Of a DNA stretch of 64,000 nt, positions 27,222 to 36,403 are shown in pieces. How positions within the stretch are numbered: the stretch's first letter is position 1; every line of letters starts with the position of its first letter. The DNA comes from Virgibacillus proomii. GTDB lineage: Bacteria > Bacillota > Bacilli > Bacillales > Amphibacillaceae. Location: the NCBI RefSeq assembly GCF_900162615.1, contig NZ_FUFN01000008.1:310001-374000 (forward strand), in the 5' to 3' direction. The notes beneath the pieces were generated by a model, which was not told where the DNA came from, searched no databases, and was given only the letters and a program-made list of their open reading frames with translations. Made by a program: the position numbers and the translations under genes.

Positions 27222-28643
27222 ATGCACACGAATATTCCCCAAAAAGACATATACTTTTGGTGGGCAATTTTTCCACTTATCATCATGATTATGTCCATGC
27301 TGTTAACCATTGTTGTTTTTAAAGGTGAACCACATATACCATTGATTATAGGTACTGGAGCTGCTGCTTTGATTGCTTGGAAACACAACTATAAATGGAA
27401 GGAAATTGAAGAAATGATGTTTCAAGGAATAAGACTAGCACTTCCAGCTGTAATTATTATTATGTTAGTTGGACTAACGATTGGTGCATGGATTGGTGGC
27501 GGCATTGTAGCAACAATGATCTATTACGGTCTAAAAATTATTTCTCCCTCCATTTTTTTGGTAACGATTACAATCATCTGCAGTATCGTTGCTTTGACTG
27601 TCGGGAGCTCTTGGGCTACGATGGGAACGATTGGTGTTGCAGGGATGGGAATTGGTATCAGCATGGGGATTCCAGCACCTATCGTCGCTGGTGCTGTTAT
27701 TTCCGGGTCCTATTTTGGCGATAAAATGTCACCACTATCTGATACGACAAATTTAGCAGCAGGTTTGACAAATACAGATTTGTTCATTCATATTAAACAT
27801 ATGCTGTTTACGACGATCCCGGGTTTAATTATTGCACTTATTGTTTTTGCTTACATAGGTAAAGATGTCGGAAAAGCTTCCATTGAAAATGCAAGTATTG
27901 CCCAAACAATAGCCGATTTGGAGGCGAATTTTACTATATCACCTTACCTTTTGCTTATCCCATTGCTAGTCATTATCCTTGTCATCTTTAAAGTGCCGGC
28001 TATTCCAGCAATAGCTGTTGGAATTGTGATGGGATTTTTAGCACAAATTTTTATTCAAGGCGATTCTATTGCCTCTGGTTTACATGTATTACAAAAGGGT
28101 TACTCCATCGAGACATCCAATGAAATGATTGCTGAACTATTTAACCGTGGCGGTTTAATGTCAATGATGTATACGGTGTCTATGACAATTGTTGCTATGA
28201 CCTTTGGCGGTATTATGGAATACTCAGGAATGCTAAAAGCAATAATGGACCAATTATTAAAAATAGTTAAAACGACCGGATCACTCATTACCTCAACAAT
28301 CAGTGCTGCTTTTTTAACAAATGCTACCTGCTCAGAACAATACATTTCAATTGTTGTACCTTCACGTATGTTTATGAATGTATATAAAGAAAAGGGGTTA
28401 CACTCTAAAAACCTCTCCCGTTCTTTGGAAGATGGGGGGACGTTAACCTCCGTATTTATTCCTTGGAATACATGTGGTGTATTTATCTATGCTACCTTAG
28501 ATGTTCATGCCTTTAGTTATGCTCCATACGCCATTTTAAATTATACTGTACCAATGATTGCAATCCTCTATGCATTCAGTGGATTTACAATTGCCAAAAC
28601 AGCTAAAGCAAAGCAAAACGATTATATCAGTGAAGCACAATAG
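27222..28643 (+). CDS. NhaC-family Na+/H+ antiporter
   Basis: A 473-residue membrane antiporter with about 12 hydrophobic segments. Family features include GLTIGAWIGGGIVATMIYYG, SSWATMGTIGVAG, SGSYFGDKMSPLSDTTNLA (the strongly conserved core with charged residues in a membrane segment) and TNATCSEQYISIVVP. Members exchange Na+ for H+, or malate/lactate couples (MleN). The start at 27222 follows GGAAGGAG. It would fit sodium or pH homeostasis in a salt-tolerant bacterium, but the substrate cannot be decided. Confidence 0.88.
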   Translation: MHTNIPQKDIYFWWAIFPLIIMIMSMLLTIVVFKGEPHIPLIIGTGAAALIAWKHNYKWKEIEEMMFQGIRLALPAVIIIMLVGLTIGAWIGGGIVATMIYYGLKIISPSIFLVTITIICSIVALTVGSSWATMGTIGVAGMGIGISMGIPAPIVAGAVISGSYFGDKMSPLSDTTNLAAGLTNTDLFIHIKHMLFTTIPGLIIALIVFAYIGKDVGKASIENASIAQTIADLEANFTISPYLLLIPLLVIILVIFKVPAIPAIAVGIVMGFLAQIFIQGDSIASGLHVLQKGYSIETSNEMIAELFNRGGLMSMMYTVSMTIVAMTFGGIMEYSGMLKAIMDQLLKIVKTTGSLITSTISAAFLTNATCSEQYISIVVPSRMFMNVYKEKGLHSKNLSRSLEDGGTLTSVFIPWNTCGVFIYATLDVHAFSYAPYAILNYTVPMIAILYAFSGFTIAKTAKAKQNDYISEAQ

Positions 28644-28978
28644 GATTTAAAAAAATGTGGTGGTATGACGGAGGGGAAAATAACGCTCACCAAACAAGAG
28701 AACTTCCTGATGAGATGGAGGTAACTTATTCATAGAGTACTTTTTTAATTCAAACAGTGGGAAGAGCAGATGGTTCCCTATCGTAGAAAGAAGCTCGAAG
28801 ATTGCTAGACGCGTATGCTATACGAAACTACTTTCAAATATCCATCATATAATATGATTAATTAATCTGTTATTTAATCTACAATATGAACGCTATCATG
28901 AACGGTATACGAATGAATTCAGTACTGGGATGATAGATTCAAGCAAATAAACACGTTATTATGCAAAGAGGGGATTAA
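28644..28978. other. Spacer with repeat fragments
   Basis: Around 28690-28810 there are degraded pieces of the composite/R4 families (AGAGAACTTCCTGATGAGAT, AGAAAGAAGCTCGAAG). No gene is visible. Confidence 0.45.
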
Positions 28979-29677
28979 ATGAATAGACAAATTATAGACC
29001 GTGGGAGACTTCGTTCTGGACAATCTTTTTACCTAAAAAAGTTAACTGTAAACTATCTTCACGATATTTTAAAATTGCAACAAATAGTCGAACAAACAGT
29101 AGAGGGCGCTTCTTTTTTACAACCTCTTACCACCGAAGAATACAACTATATTTTATCTGGAAAAGGATCAATGATCGGTATATTTATTCATGATCAGTTA
29201 GTCGCTTTTCGTGCCATGCTCATCCCAAATTCAAAAGATCCTGAGCATTTAGGAAGAGACCTTGGACTTTTAGAAACAGAATGGTCGAAAATAATCTATT
29301 CCGAAATTTCAATCGTCCATCCAACATATCGAGGAAATCGCCTACAAAATTATATGGGAAAACAATTATTTAAACAAGTAGATAAACGTATATTTCATTA
29401 TATAGCAGCTACAGTTGCACCATTTAATATTCCAAGTATTAAAGATAAACTTGCTTTGGGCATGAAAATATCTGCGTTAAAAGCGAAATATAATGGAAAA
29501 TTAAGATATATTTTAATTCGTGACTTGCATATACCTCCAGATTACAATAACTATACAACAACGAAAATCGTAAACATGCAGGATATTAACCTGCAAAAAA
29601 ACTTGCTTGAAGCAGGCTATTGTGGAATCGCAATACAAAAAAGGAACGGCAATTATGATGTAACCTACGTAAAATAG
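28979..29677 (+). CDS. GNAT-like N-acetyltransferase
   Basis: A 232-residue protein. The central part (SMIGIFIHDQLVAFRAMLIP, then EISIVHPTYRGNRLQNYMGK) matches the GNAT fold, with the acetyl-CoA loop R-G-N-x-L-Q at about residues 117-122. The C-terminal 70 residues are unusual (LRYILIRDLHIPPDYNNYTT). It has the AGAGGGG ribosome site and stands alone. The substrate is unknown. Confidence 0.7.
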   Translation: MNRQIIDRGRLRSGQSFYLKKLTVNYLHDILKLQQIVEQTVEGASFLQPLTTEEYNYILSGKGSMIGIFIHDQLVAFRAMLIPNSKDPEHLGRDLGLLETEWSKIIYSEISIVHPTYRGNRLQNYMGKQLFKQVDKRIFHYIAATVAPFNIPSIKDKLALGMKISALKAKYNGKLRYILIRDLHIPPDYNNYTTTKIVNMQDINLQKNLLEAGYCGIAIQKRNGNYDVTYVK

Positions 29678-29683
29678 GGGATG

Positions 29684-29865
29684 CCGGCCTGAGCGGTAAG
29701 CCTCTTTTAGTCGGCCTTCCTTTAGATTCAAGCCAATGTTATTTATGATAGAAAGAGATCAAAGTAAGCTACAGCTTGAGTGGTTAAGCTAGACCATAAT
29801 ACTTTCCCAAAAAGATATCCACAATGTAAAAAGAAATATAGTTTCTCATGCATAAAAACTAGGCA
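29684..29865 (+). repeat. R4 repeat, second copy
   Basis: Same order of blocks as at 24762: GGGATGCCGGCCTGAGCGG, CTTTTAGTCGGCCTTCC, AAGCTAGACCATAATAC, ATATCCACAATGT and ATATAGTTTCTC. It starts within ten bases of the GNAT stop codon. Confidence 0.7.
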
Positions 29866-29898
29866 ATGCCATGTTTCTACGAACGGGCACTTGCCTAG
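29859..29898 (-). terminator. Terminator of the HAD hydrolase gene
   Basis: CTAGGCAA pairs with TTGCCTAG and GCC with GGC inside; on the minus strand TTTTTAT follows. It lies just beyond the stop at 29913. Confidence 0.8.
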
Positions 29899-29912
29899 AT
29901 GTACTTTCTATT

Positions 29913-30698
29913 TTATACATGTTGGTTAATAAGTGAGAGAAGTTCAGTTAAACTCTCAACCTCAAACGTAGGCAACCCATTTGTTTGAAGATCCTGTCTA
30001 TTAATCCATACCGAATCTATTCCGCTTCGTGAAGCACCTAATATGTCCGTATGCAAATTATCCCCTACCATAATCGCTTCTTCTTCTTTTACGTCCAATT
30101 TTTCCAATGTGTATTGAAATATAGCAGGATCAGGCTTCCCGCTGCCAAAGTCGCCTGACACAACAATCTCTTCAAAATAATCTTTTAGTTTTGGAGTCAT
30201 TTCCAGTTTCGTGTGTTGTAAATCCGGTGAACCGTTCGTTAGTAAAGCCAGCTTAAAATCATTTGCTAAAGCATCTAAGACATCAAACGTATCTTCAAAA
30301 ACAAATGGTTTCTTCTTTCTTACCTTGGGAAATGTTTCCGCTAATTCAATTGCTAATTGTCGGTCTTCAACACCTACTCCTTCTAACCCCTTTTCCCAAG
30401 CTTCCTTTCGATAAATAGGCGCGATTTCTTTTAACTGTTGAAACGCCTTTCCTTCATCATCAAACTCTCCCCAAAGTCCTTCGAAAGGGTTAATACCAAT
30501 CATTTGTGTAAATGGGTAAGTAGAATAGGATGCGTATAACGACCGAGCTTTCTCTCGCACACTTTCTTCTAAATCGATTGGGTCTATCTTAGGATTGATT
30601 TTATTTGCCTTGTTACAGGCTTCTTTGAACGATTCTGCTACACTCTTCTTATCCCAAAGTAGTGTATCATCTAAATCAAAAATAATTGCTTTACGCAT
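29913..30698 (-). CDS. HAD-superfamily hydrolase (YsaA-like)
   Basis: A 261-residue phosphatase-like enzyme with motif I IIFDLDDTLLWD, an alpha-helical cap (about residues 20-105), motif II LLTNGSPDL, Lys in GSGKPDPAIF and motif IV MVGDNLHTDILGA. B. subtilis YsaA has the same size and opening. ATG 30698 is placed eight bases after AAAGGAG; the frame stays open 21 codons further up but without these signals. The substrate is unknown. Confidence 0.83.
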   Translation of the reverse strand: MRKAIIFDLDDTLLWDKKSVAESFKEACNKANKINPKIDPIDLEESVREKARSLYASYSTYPFTQMIGINPFEGLWGEFDDEGKAFQQLKEIAPIYRKEAWEKGLEGVGVEDRQLAIELAETFPKVRKKKPFVFEDTFDVLDALANDFKLALLTNGSPDLQHTKLEMTPKLKDYFEEIVVSGDFGSGKPDPAIFQYTLEKLDVKEEEAIMVGDNLHTDILGASRSGIDSVWINRQDLQTNGLPTFEVESLTELLSLINQHV

Positions 30699-30781
30699 CC
30701 ATACAACTCCTTTTTCTGTTGCATATCTTACTAAAAGTATACAACATTTTACGAAAAACAAAAAAACTAATTAATTTAGGG

Positions 30782-30810
30782 TTGATTTTATTGAAAATAT
30801 AGACTAATAT
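30782..30810 (+). promoter_or_regulatory. Promoter of the branched-chain aminotransferase gene
   Basis: TTGATT (30782-30787), a 17-base spacer and TAATAT (30805-30810), 37 bases before the ATG. No leader structure is visible. Confidence 0.6.
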
Positions 30811-30847
30811 AGTTATTAAAATTTTTACAGCTAAGGGGATATTAGCA

Positions 30848-31942
30848 ATGGAAGAATGGACAGTTAAGGTTAATCGTTGTACAGTGAAGAAAGAAAAACC
30901 CAATACCGATCAATTGGAATTTGGCAGCGTGTTTACGGATCATATGTTTATTATGGATTATTCTGAGCCTTTGGGTTGGCATGATCCGCGTATCATTCCA
31001 TACCAACCGCTATCTATTGATCCATCCGCGATGATATTTCATTATGGACAATCCGTTTTTGAAGGATTAAAAGCATATCAAACACCGGAAGGAGATATTC
31101 AACTATTTCGACCGAAAAAAAATCTTCAACGTTTGAACAAGTCAAATGACCGCCTATGTATTCCGGCGATTGATGAAGCGTTTATTCTGGAAGCCATGAA
31201 GCAGCTTGTATATTTAGATAAAGAATGGATTCCAACTGCAGAAGGAACTTCGCTTTATATTCGTCCATTCATTATTTCAACAGAGCCCTATATCGGAGTA
31301 GCACCATCACATCAATACAAATTTGTAATTATTCTGTCACCAGTTGGAGCTTATTACAAAGAAGGGATTAACCCAGTAAAAATCGCGGTTGAAAATCAAT
31401 ATGTTCGGGCGGTAAAAGGCGGAACTGGAGAGGCAAAAACCGGAGGAAACTATGCAGCCAGTTTAAAAGCCCAAGAGCTTTGTGCTAAAGAAGGGTTTAC
31501 ACAAGTATTGTGGCTGGATGGATTAGAGAAAAAGTATATTGAAGAAGTAGGAAGCATGAACGTATTTTTTAAAATTAATGGAAAAGTATATACTCCTGCT
31601 TTAAACGGGAGTATTCTAGAAGGTGTAACCCGGAACTCTGTTATTCAATTACTTAACCATTGGAATATTCCGGTTATTGAAGACAGAATCTCCATGGAGG
31701 ATTTGTATCAAGCCTATATGGATGGTAAGTTAGAAGAAGCGTTCGGTACGGGTACAGCAGCAGTCATTTCACCAATCGGTCAACTACGCTGGGAAGGTAA
31801 AGACTTATTAATTAATGACGGCAAGACTGGTGAACTATCAAAATCATTATATACGACTTTAACTAACATTCAATATGGAAAAGAAACAGATCCATTTGAT
31901 TGGATTGAGAAAGTTAGTGAGTCGCACACTGTTAAACACTGA
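30848..31942 (+). CDS. ilvE: Branched-chain amino acid aminotransferase
   Basis: Interconverts Leu, Ile and Val with their 2-oxo acids using PLP. The 364-residue length and content are those of the eukaryotic/Bacillus type II enzyme: FHYGQSVFEGLKAY, LFRPKKNLQRLNKS, RPFIISTEP, GTGEAKTGGNYAASLKAQ (PLP lysine region), and EEVGSMNVFF. Bacillus often has two paralogues (ybgE/ilvK, ywaA/ilvE), so the exact symbol is uncertain. The start follows AAGGGG. A terminator follows. Confidence 0.93.
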   Translation: MEEWTVKVNRCTVKKEKPNTDQLEFGSVFTDHMFIMDYSEPLGWHDPRIIPYQPLSIDPSAMIFHYGQSVFEGLKAYQTPEGDIQLFRPKKNLQRLNKSNDRLCIPAIDEAFILEAMKQLVYLDKEWIPTAEGTSLYIRPFIISTEPYIGVAPSHQYKFVIILSPVGAYYKEGINPVKIAVENQYVRAVKGGTGEAKTGGNYAASLKAQELCAKEGFTQVLWLDGLEKKYIEEVGSMNVFFKINGKVYTPALNGSILEGVTRNSVIQLLNHWNIPVIEDRISMEDLYQAYMDGKLEEAFGTGTAAVISPIGQLRWEGKDLLINDGKTGELSKSLYTTLTNIQYGKETDPFDWIEKVSESHTVKH

Positions 31943-31971
31943 TTGCACTTATTTCATTTAAACATTGAATT

Positions 31972-32004
31972 AACAGAGTACTATTATTTAGTGCTCTGTT
32001 TTTA
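31972..32004 (+). terminator. Terminator of the aminotransferase gene
   Basis: ACAGAGTACT pairs with AGTGCTCTGT across a short loop, followed by TTTTATTT. Confidence 0.8.
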
Positions 32005-32097
32005 TTTAGCGGAATATTTCATAATCTTCCACGAAATCTTATAATAGGTGATTTACAACTACTACTTCGCAAATTAAAATAATATTTTCTACACAGC

Positions 32098-32174
32098 AAA
32101 AAATAGACGCTTTTCTTCTTCCTTGCTAGCCAAAAGCATAAGCTCAAGTTGAAGAAAGCGTCTATTTTCTAACT
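32098..32174 (-). terminator. Terminator of htpG
   Basis: AAAATAGACGCTTTTCTTC and its near-perfect complement GAAGAAAGCGTCTATTTT form a long stem with a large loop. It lies 43 bases after the htpG stop; on the minus strand the second arm ends in a T-rich run. Confidence 0.7.
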
Positions 32175-32216
32175 AGATCCTTAGCTCTAGAAATACTACA
32201 TAATCAGGTGTTTTCA

Positions 32217-34100
32217 CTATGAAATCATTACTTTACAAATATCATTGGTAAATTCAACTGGATCATTAACAGGTAAGCCTTCGATAAGCAGTGCCTGATT
32301 ATACAATAAGTTTGTGTATAAGTTGAGTTTGTTCTTATCGTTGAGAAAGGCATCTTTTAATGCCTGGAACACTTCATGATTTACGTTTATTTCCAATACT
32401 TTATCTGCTTTTATTTGCTGGTTATTTGGCATCGTATTAAGTACTTTTTCCATTTCCAATGATATTTCACCATCCGCAGTCAGACATACCGGATGTGACT
32501 TTAAACGTTTGGAAGAACGAACATCCGTTACCTTTCCAGCTAATTGATCTTTCATATATTTAAACAGTTCTTTGTTTTCCTCTTTTTCTTTCTCATCTGT
32601 TGAATCAGTTGTCTCTTCTTCCAAACCGAGATCGCCGCTTGAAACAGACTTAAACTCTTTATCTTTATACTTCAATAACATCTTTATCGCAAATTCATCG
32701 ACTTCTTCCGTAAAGTACAAAATTTCATATCCTTTATCAGCTACTAATTCTGTTTGTGGTAACTTCTTAATTCGATCTATCGATTCACCTGCAGCATAGT
32801 AGATATACTTCTGATCTTCCGGCATCCGGTTTACATATTCTTCTAATGTCACTAATTTTTCTTCAGTGGAAGAATAGAACATTAATAAATCTTGCAACGT
32901 TTCTTTGTTTGCACCAAAGTCATTGTAGACGCCAAATTTCAACTGTCTACCAAAAGCCTCATAAAACTTCACATAATTTTCACGGTCATCGCGTTGCAAT
33001 TGCAGTAATTGTGTTTTTATTTTTTTCGTGATATTTTTAGCAATGACCTTTAATTGCCGGTTATGTTGCAACATTTCACGAGAGATATTTAACGATAAAT
33101 CCTCTGAATCTACCAATCCTTTAACAAAGCTAAAATAATCAGGAAGTAAATCAGCACATTTATCCATAATCAAAACACCGTTTGAGTAAAGCTCAAGTCC
33201 TTTTTCGAATTCCTTTGAATAATAGTCAAACGGAGCATTTTCCGGTATGAATAAAATTGCGTTATAACGGATGGTTCCATCTACTTTGACATGCATCGAT
33301 TTCAATGGTTTATCAAATCCATATCGTTTCTCTTGATAAAAGTTAATATAGTCCTCTTCCGTTAACTCACTTTTATTCTTTTTCCAGATCGGAATCATAC
33401 TGTTAATCGTTTCTTCTTCTACATAGTCGACATATTCATCGCTATCTTCATCTTTCGGCTTTTTCTTGGTTATATCCATTTTAATTGGATAACGGATGAA
33501 ATCAGAATATTTCTTAATAATTTCTTGTAAACGATGTTCCTCAAGAAATTGATCAAACGAATCATCTTCGGTATTTTCCTTTATTTTTAAGATAATTTCT
33601 GTTCCTACTTGTTGTTTTTCACTAGGGGTAATCGTAAATCCATCTGTACCAGAAGATTCCCATTGATAGGCTTGTTCACTATCAATCGATTTACTGATAA
33701 CAGTTACCTTATCAGCTACCATAAACGCAGCATAAAAACCAACACCAAATTGACCGATAATATCAAAACCATCTTTTATTTCTGTATCATTTTTAAAAGC
33801 AAACGATCCGCTTTTAGCAATGGTTCCTAGATTCGTTTCCAGTTCTTCCTTGGTCATACCAATTCCTGTATCGATAATCTTCAATGTGCGTTCTTCTTTA
33901 TTCGGGATGATTTTAATATAATAATCTTCCTTATTAAAGGTTAGGCTTTCATCTGTTAAACTGCGATAATACATTTTATCCATCGCATCACTTGCGTTGG
34001 AAATTAGTTCACGCAAAAATACCTCACGTTGTGAATAAATGGAGTTAATCATTAGTTCGAGCAATCGTTTTGATTCTGCTTTAAACTCTTGCTTAGCCAT
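32217..34100 (-). CDS. htpG: Chaperone protein HtpG (Hsp90)
   Basis: An ATP-dependent chaperone of 627 residues. The GHKL ATPase domain shows ELISNASDAMDK, IIDTGIGMTKEEL and IGQFGVGFYAAFMV. The middle domain includes NGVLIMDKCADLLPDYFSF..GLVDSEDLSLNISREMLQ, and an acidic linker (DEKEKEENKEL) precedes the C-terminal dimer domain. The chosen ATG (34100) follows GGAGAGGG and gives the standard N-terminus MAKQEFKAESKRLLELM; an earlier in-frame ATG exists at 34142. No CIRCE element is visible upstream. Confidence 0.97.
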   Translation of the reverse strand: MAKQEFKAESKRLLELMINSIYSQREVFLRELISNASDAMDKMYYRSLTDESLTFNKEDYYIKIIPNKEERTLKIIDTGIGMTKEELETNLGTIAKSGSFAFKNDTEIKDGFDIIGQFGVGFYAAFMVADKVTVISKSIDSEQAYQWESSGTDGFTITPSEKQQVGTEIILKIKENTEDDSFDQFLEEHRLQEIIKKYSDFIRYPIKMDITKKKPKDEDSDEYVDYVEEETINSMIPIWKKNKSELTEEDYINFYQEKRYGFDKPLKSMHVKVDGTIRYNAILFIPENAPFDYYSKEFEKGLELYSNGVLIMDKCADLLPDYFSFVKGLVDSEDLSLNISREMLQHNRQLKVIAKNITKKIKTQLLQLQRDDRENYVKFYEAFGRQLKFGVYNDFGANKETLQDLLMFYSSTEEKLVTLEEYVNRMPEDQKYIYYAAGESIDRIKKLPQTELVADKGYEILYFTEEVDEFAIKMLLKYKDKEFKSVSSGDLGLEEETTDSTDEKEKEENKELFKYMKDQLAGKVTDVRSSKRLKSHPVCLTADGEISLEMEKVLNTMPNNQQIKADKVLEINVNHEVFQALKDAFLNDKNKLNLYTNLLYNQALLIEGLPVNDPVEFTNDICKVMIS

Positions 34101-34179
34101 ACAACCCTCTCCTTCCAATGAACTCATATGTTTTAATATCATAAACTCTACTTCCTGTCAATATACGAGACTTGCCCGT

Positions 34180-35130
34180 CTAATTACTATTTTTATGCTG
34201 TCGGGCTAATTCTGTAATATAATCAAAAAATAAATCTCGATCTACTTCATAGACAAGATTCACTGGTCTCCCCGTATCGTAAAGTTCTGTTCTCCCCTGG
34301 CTTTTTCCATCAGGATGGACGATACAACGTACCTGTTTCTTTTTTACGACATCACTATTTCCTATTGTTGCAGTCGTTAGTACATCCCATAAAAAGTATG
34401 TTGAATTGGTTTGAAAATGAACAAGCGGAGGTACCATTGCATAACATTGTCCTAAGAAATCGATACCTATATCTGCTCTTTCTCTTGCCCATCTATTTCT
34501 GACATCAACAGTTAAAGGAACCATATTCGTACTCTCTAAGGCTACTAAATCTATCTCGATATTGCTCTCCCATACTTTATGTACAGCTTCTGGATCCCAA
34601 AAAGCATTCCATTCCGCTGTCCCGTCATGCTCAGGTTCTTCCACATTTCCTGTTTCTAGGAAGGTTCCACCCATCCAAGCTAATTTGTCTATTTTTCTTT
34701 CAATATCCGGCGCTTCCTCCAGTGCTCTTGCCAAATCTGTTAATGGTCCAATAAATACGAGTGTAACAGGCTCATCACTCTTACGTAGTATTTCCACCAG
34801 ATGCTTATGACTTGGCAATGTAATTGTCTCGGTTTGAATTGGTAAATGCTCATTTAAAATCGGCAATGCATCTACATAAAAGGCATGCATACGCCATTCT
34901 TTTGGAAAAGGATTTTTTCCGCGTGATGTAGATGCCGCTACTTCTATACACTTCCCTTTGCCAAACCGATCAATGATTTTACGGCTCGCATAAACGGCAG
35001 GCTCAAGATAACAATCTGCGGGTATGACTCCCACACCAACTAAGTCAATGTCTTCCATTTGTAACAATAAAAATAAAGAAATTAAATCGTCTACACCACC
35101 ATCATGATTTAAATAGACTTTCTTCTTCAT
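34180..35130 (-). CDS. Nucleoside hydrolase (IunH-type)
   Basis: A 316-residue enzyme expected to split ribonucleosides into base and ribose. The N-terminal metal motif reads NHDGGVDDLISLF, where most relatives have DTDPGxDD; both C-terminal aspartates of the motif are present. LVFIGPLTDLARAL, AWMGGT, and EWNAFWDPEAVHKV (the ribose-binding N and the DPEA motif) support the assignment. The altered first aspartate region may affect activity. It lies 79 bases upstream of htpG on the same strand. Confidence 0.85.
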   Translation of the reverse strand: MKKKVYLNHDGGVDDLISLFLLLQMEDIDLVGVGVIPADCYLEPAVYASRKIIDRFGKGKCIEVAASTSRGKNPFPKEWRMHAFYVDALPILNEHLPIQTETITLPSHKHLVEILRKSDEPVTLVFIGPLTDLARALEEAPDIERKIDKLAWMGGTFLETGNVEEPEHDGTAEWNAFWDPEAVHKVWESNIEIDLVALESTNMVPLTVDVRNRWARERADIGIDFLGQCYAMVPPLVHFQTNSTYFLWDVLTTATIGNSDVVKKKQVRCIVHPDGKSQGRTELYDTGRPVNLVYEVDRDLFFDYITELARQHKNSN

Positions 35131-35340
35131 GCTTGTCCAAAAGCCCCCTCACCATATATTTCTATCGCATTGATAAGTAATATTGTCTCAGGTTTTACCT
35201 GCCATTACAAATGATATGAGAAGATGATGACACGTTAAGTGCATGTTCAAAAAGAGAAATAAATAGACCGAGATGAGGTCGGTTGAGATCGCAATATATC
35301 GCGATTGACGTTTTCATGTTCTTAAAGCTTTCTTTGTTCT

Positions 35341-35435
35341 TTAGAAAAACTTGGCTTGTCGCCAAGTCTTTATAGCGAATACTATCGTTTTTCTCATACT
35401 ATAAACCGTAAAATTTTATACTTTCCTATAGTGTG
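35341..35435 (+). repeat. R2 repeat, uninterrupted copy
   Basis: AGAAAAACTTGGCTTGTCGC with the ACTTGGC/GCCAAGT hairpin, then TATCGTTTTTCTCATACTATA and AACCGTAAAATTTTATAC, TTTCCTATAGTGTG. This is the empty form of the site that carries R1 at 18203, 22390 and 26678. Confidence 0.82.
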
Positions 35436-35479
35436 AAAAAGAAAATTTTTTCCTTGTTCGGCTGTACTGCTATCGAAGT

Positions 35480-35600
35480 CTTTTTTTCTGTCCTTGAAAA
35501 ACCGCGACGTATCGCTGTCGATGTTTTTCTTGTCCCGCTCCCAACGCGATACTCATAGATCCTGTCGAGTTGAAGTTCGAGAGAGCATCGTGTATACAGT
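35480..35600 (+). repeat. R5 short repeat units
   Basis: TCCTTGAAAAACCGCGACGT, ATCGCTGTCGATGTTTTTC and related pieces, followed by other debris. The same unit is seen at 22240 (reverse), 39220 (reverse), 47630-47790 and 58378-58475. Together with R2 it fills the gap 35131-35832; no gene is visible there. Confidence 0.65.
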
Positions 35601-35808
35601 TTGATAAACACCCTTAACCAAAGAGGAGTTTTTAATTCGTCTATGGACATCCTTTTAAAATTGGTTGCTATTGTAGAAACAGAAAAAGAGTATGAAAAAA
35701 GTCCCTACAACTTGATTAAAATTTGCTGGTACATGACTTGCCAATCTATGCTACACGTACAAAAAAAATCCCAAAGCATAGATATGATGATATCTTTTAA
35801 CATAGAAA

Positions 35809-35833
35809 AAAGGGCTCTAACAGACTGAGCCCT
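35809..35833 (-). terminator. Terminator of the YtzC-like gene
   Basis: AAGGGCT/AGCCCTT with an 11-base loop directly after the stop codon; on the minus strand TTTTTTC follows. Confidence 0.8.
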
Positions 35834-36102
35834 TAATGATTGTTCTGTCTATATTCTTCAATTTCTTGTCTTGCATTATGAAGCTTTTCAAATGTTTGCT
35901 GAAATTGTGGATTTTCTAATACCTGTTCACCTGCATGATACTGTGTAGCTTTTAATAAGCTATCTACTTGTAACAATTGCTGTTGCGCTTGCAGGAGCTG
36001 TTCTTCATCTCCATTCGTCTTAGCTTCTTGCAGTAGCTGATATGCTTCCGAGAATTGTTCTGTCGCTAATTCGATTTGCTGGTGGGGATGCTGACTTTCC
36101 AT
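35833..36102 (-). CDS. Small Gln/Glu-rich helical protein (YtzC/DUF2524-like)
   Basis: An 89-residue, wholly hydrophilic protein, predicted helical throughout with heptad-like spacing (ATEQFSEAYQLLQEAKTNG, then QQQLLQVDSLLKA). Length and composition resemble the DUF2524 family (B. subtilis YtzC), but similarity is judged from memory. Good GGAGG ribosome site and a terminator directly at the stop. Function unknown. Confidence 0.65.
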   Translation of the reverse strand: MESQHPHQQIELATEQFSEAYQLLQEAKTNGDEEQLLQAQQQLLQVDSLLKATQYHAGEQVLENPQFQQTFEKLHNARQEIEEYRQNNH

Positions 36103-36317
36103 TAAACAACCTCCAATAAGTTTATTTATTCACTTTTATAGGTTGTCTTTTTATACCAATTTTATGTATATAGGACTTGGGTTAATATGAACAACCTTTC
36201 GTTACTTCTTGAGCATAATCATTCGTTAAGAAAGCTTTTAACGTAAATAAAATTCAGCTAGCAACAAGCCTCGAAAAAGTAATAACGAAACCCAAAATTT
36301 TTATAGTTTTTATACCA

Positions 36318-36356
36318 AAGAACACCCGTATTGCTAAAAAGCTACGGGTAATTCTT
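36318..36356 (-). terminator. Probable terminator after glcD
   Basis: AAAGAA.ACCCGTA pairs with TACGGGT..TTCTTT across a 12-base loop, 48 bases beyond the stop codon at 36404. The rest of 36103-36403 shows no gene. Confidence 0.6.
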
Positions 36357-36403
36357 TCGGAACGCCTTATTTGAAAAATTCTCTTTTCTTAAAACCAATA
36401 CCC

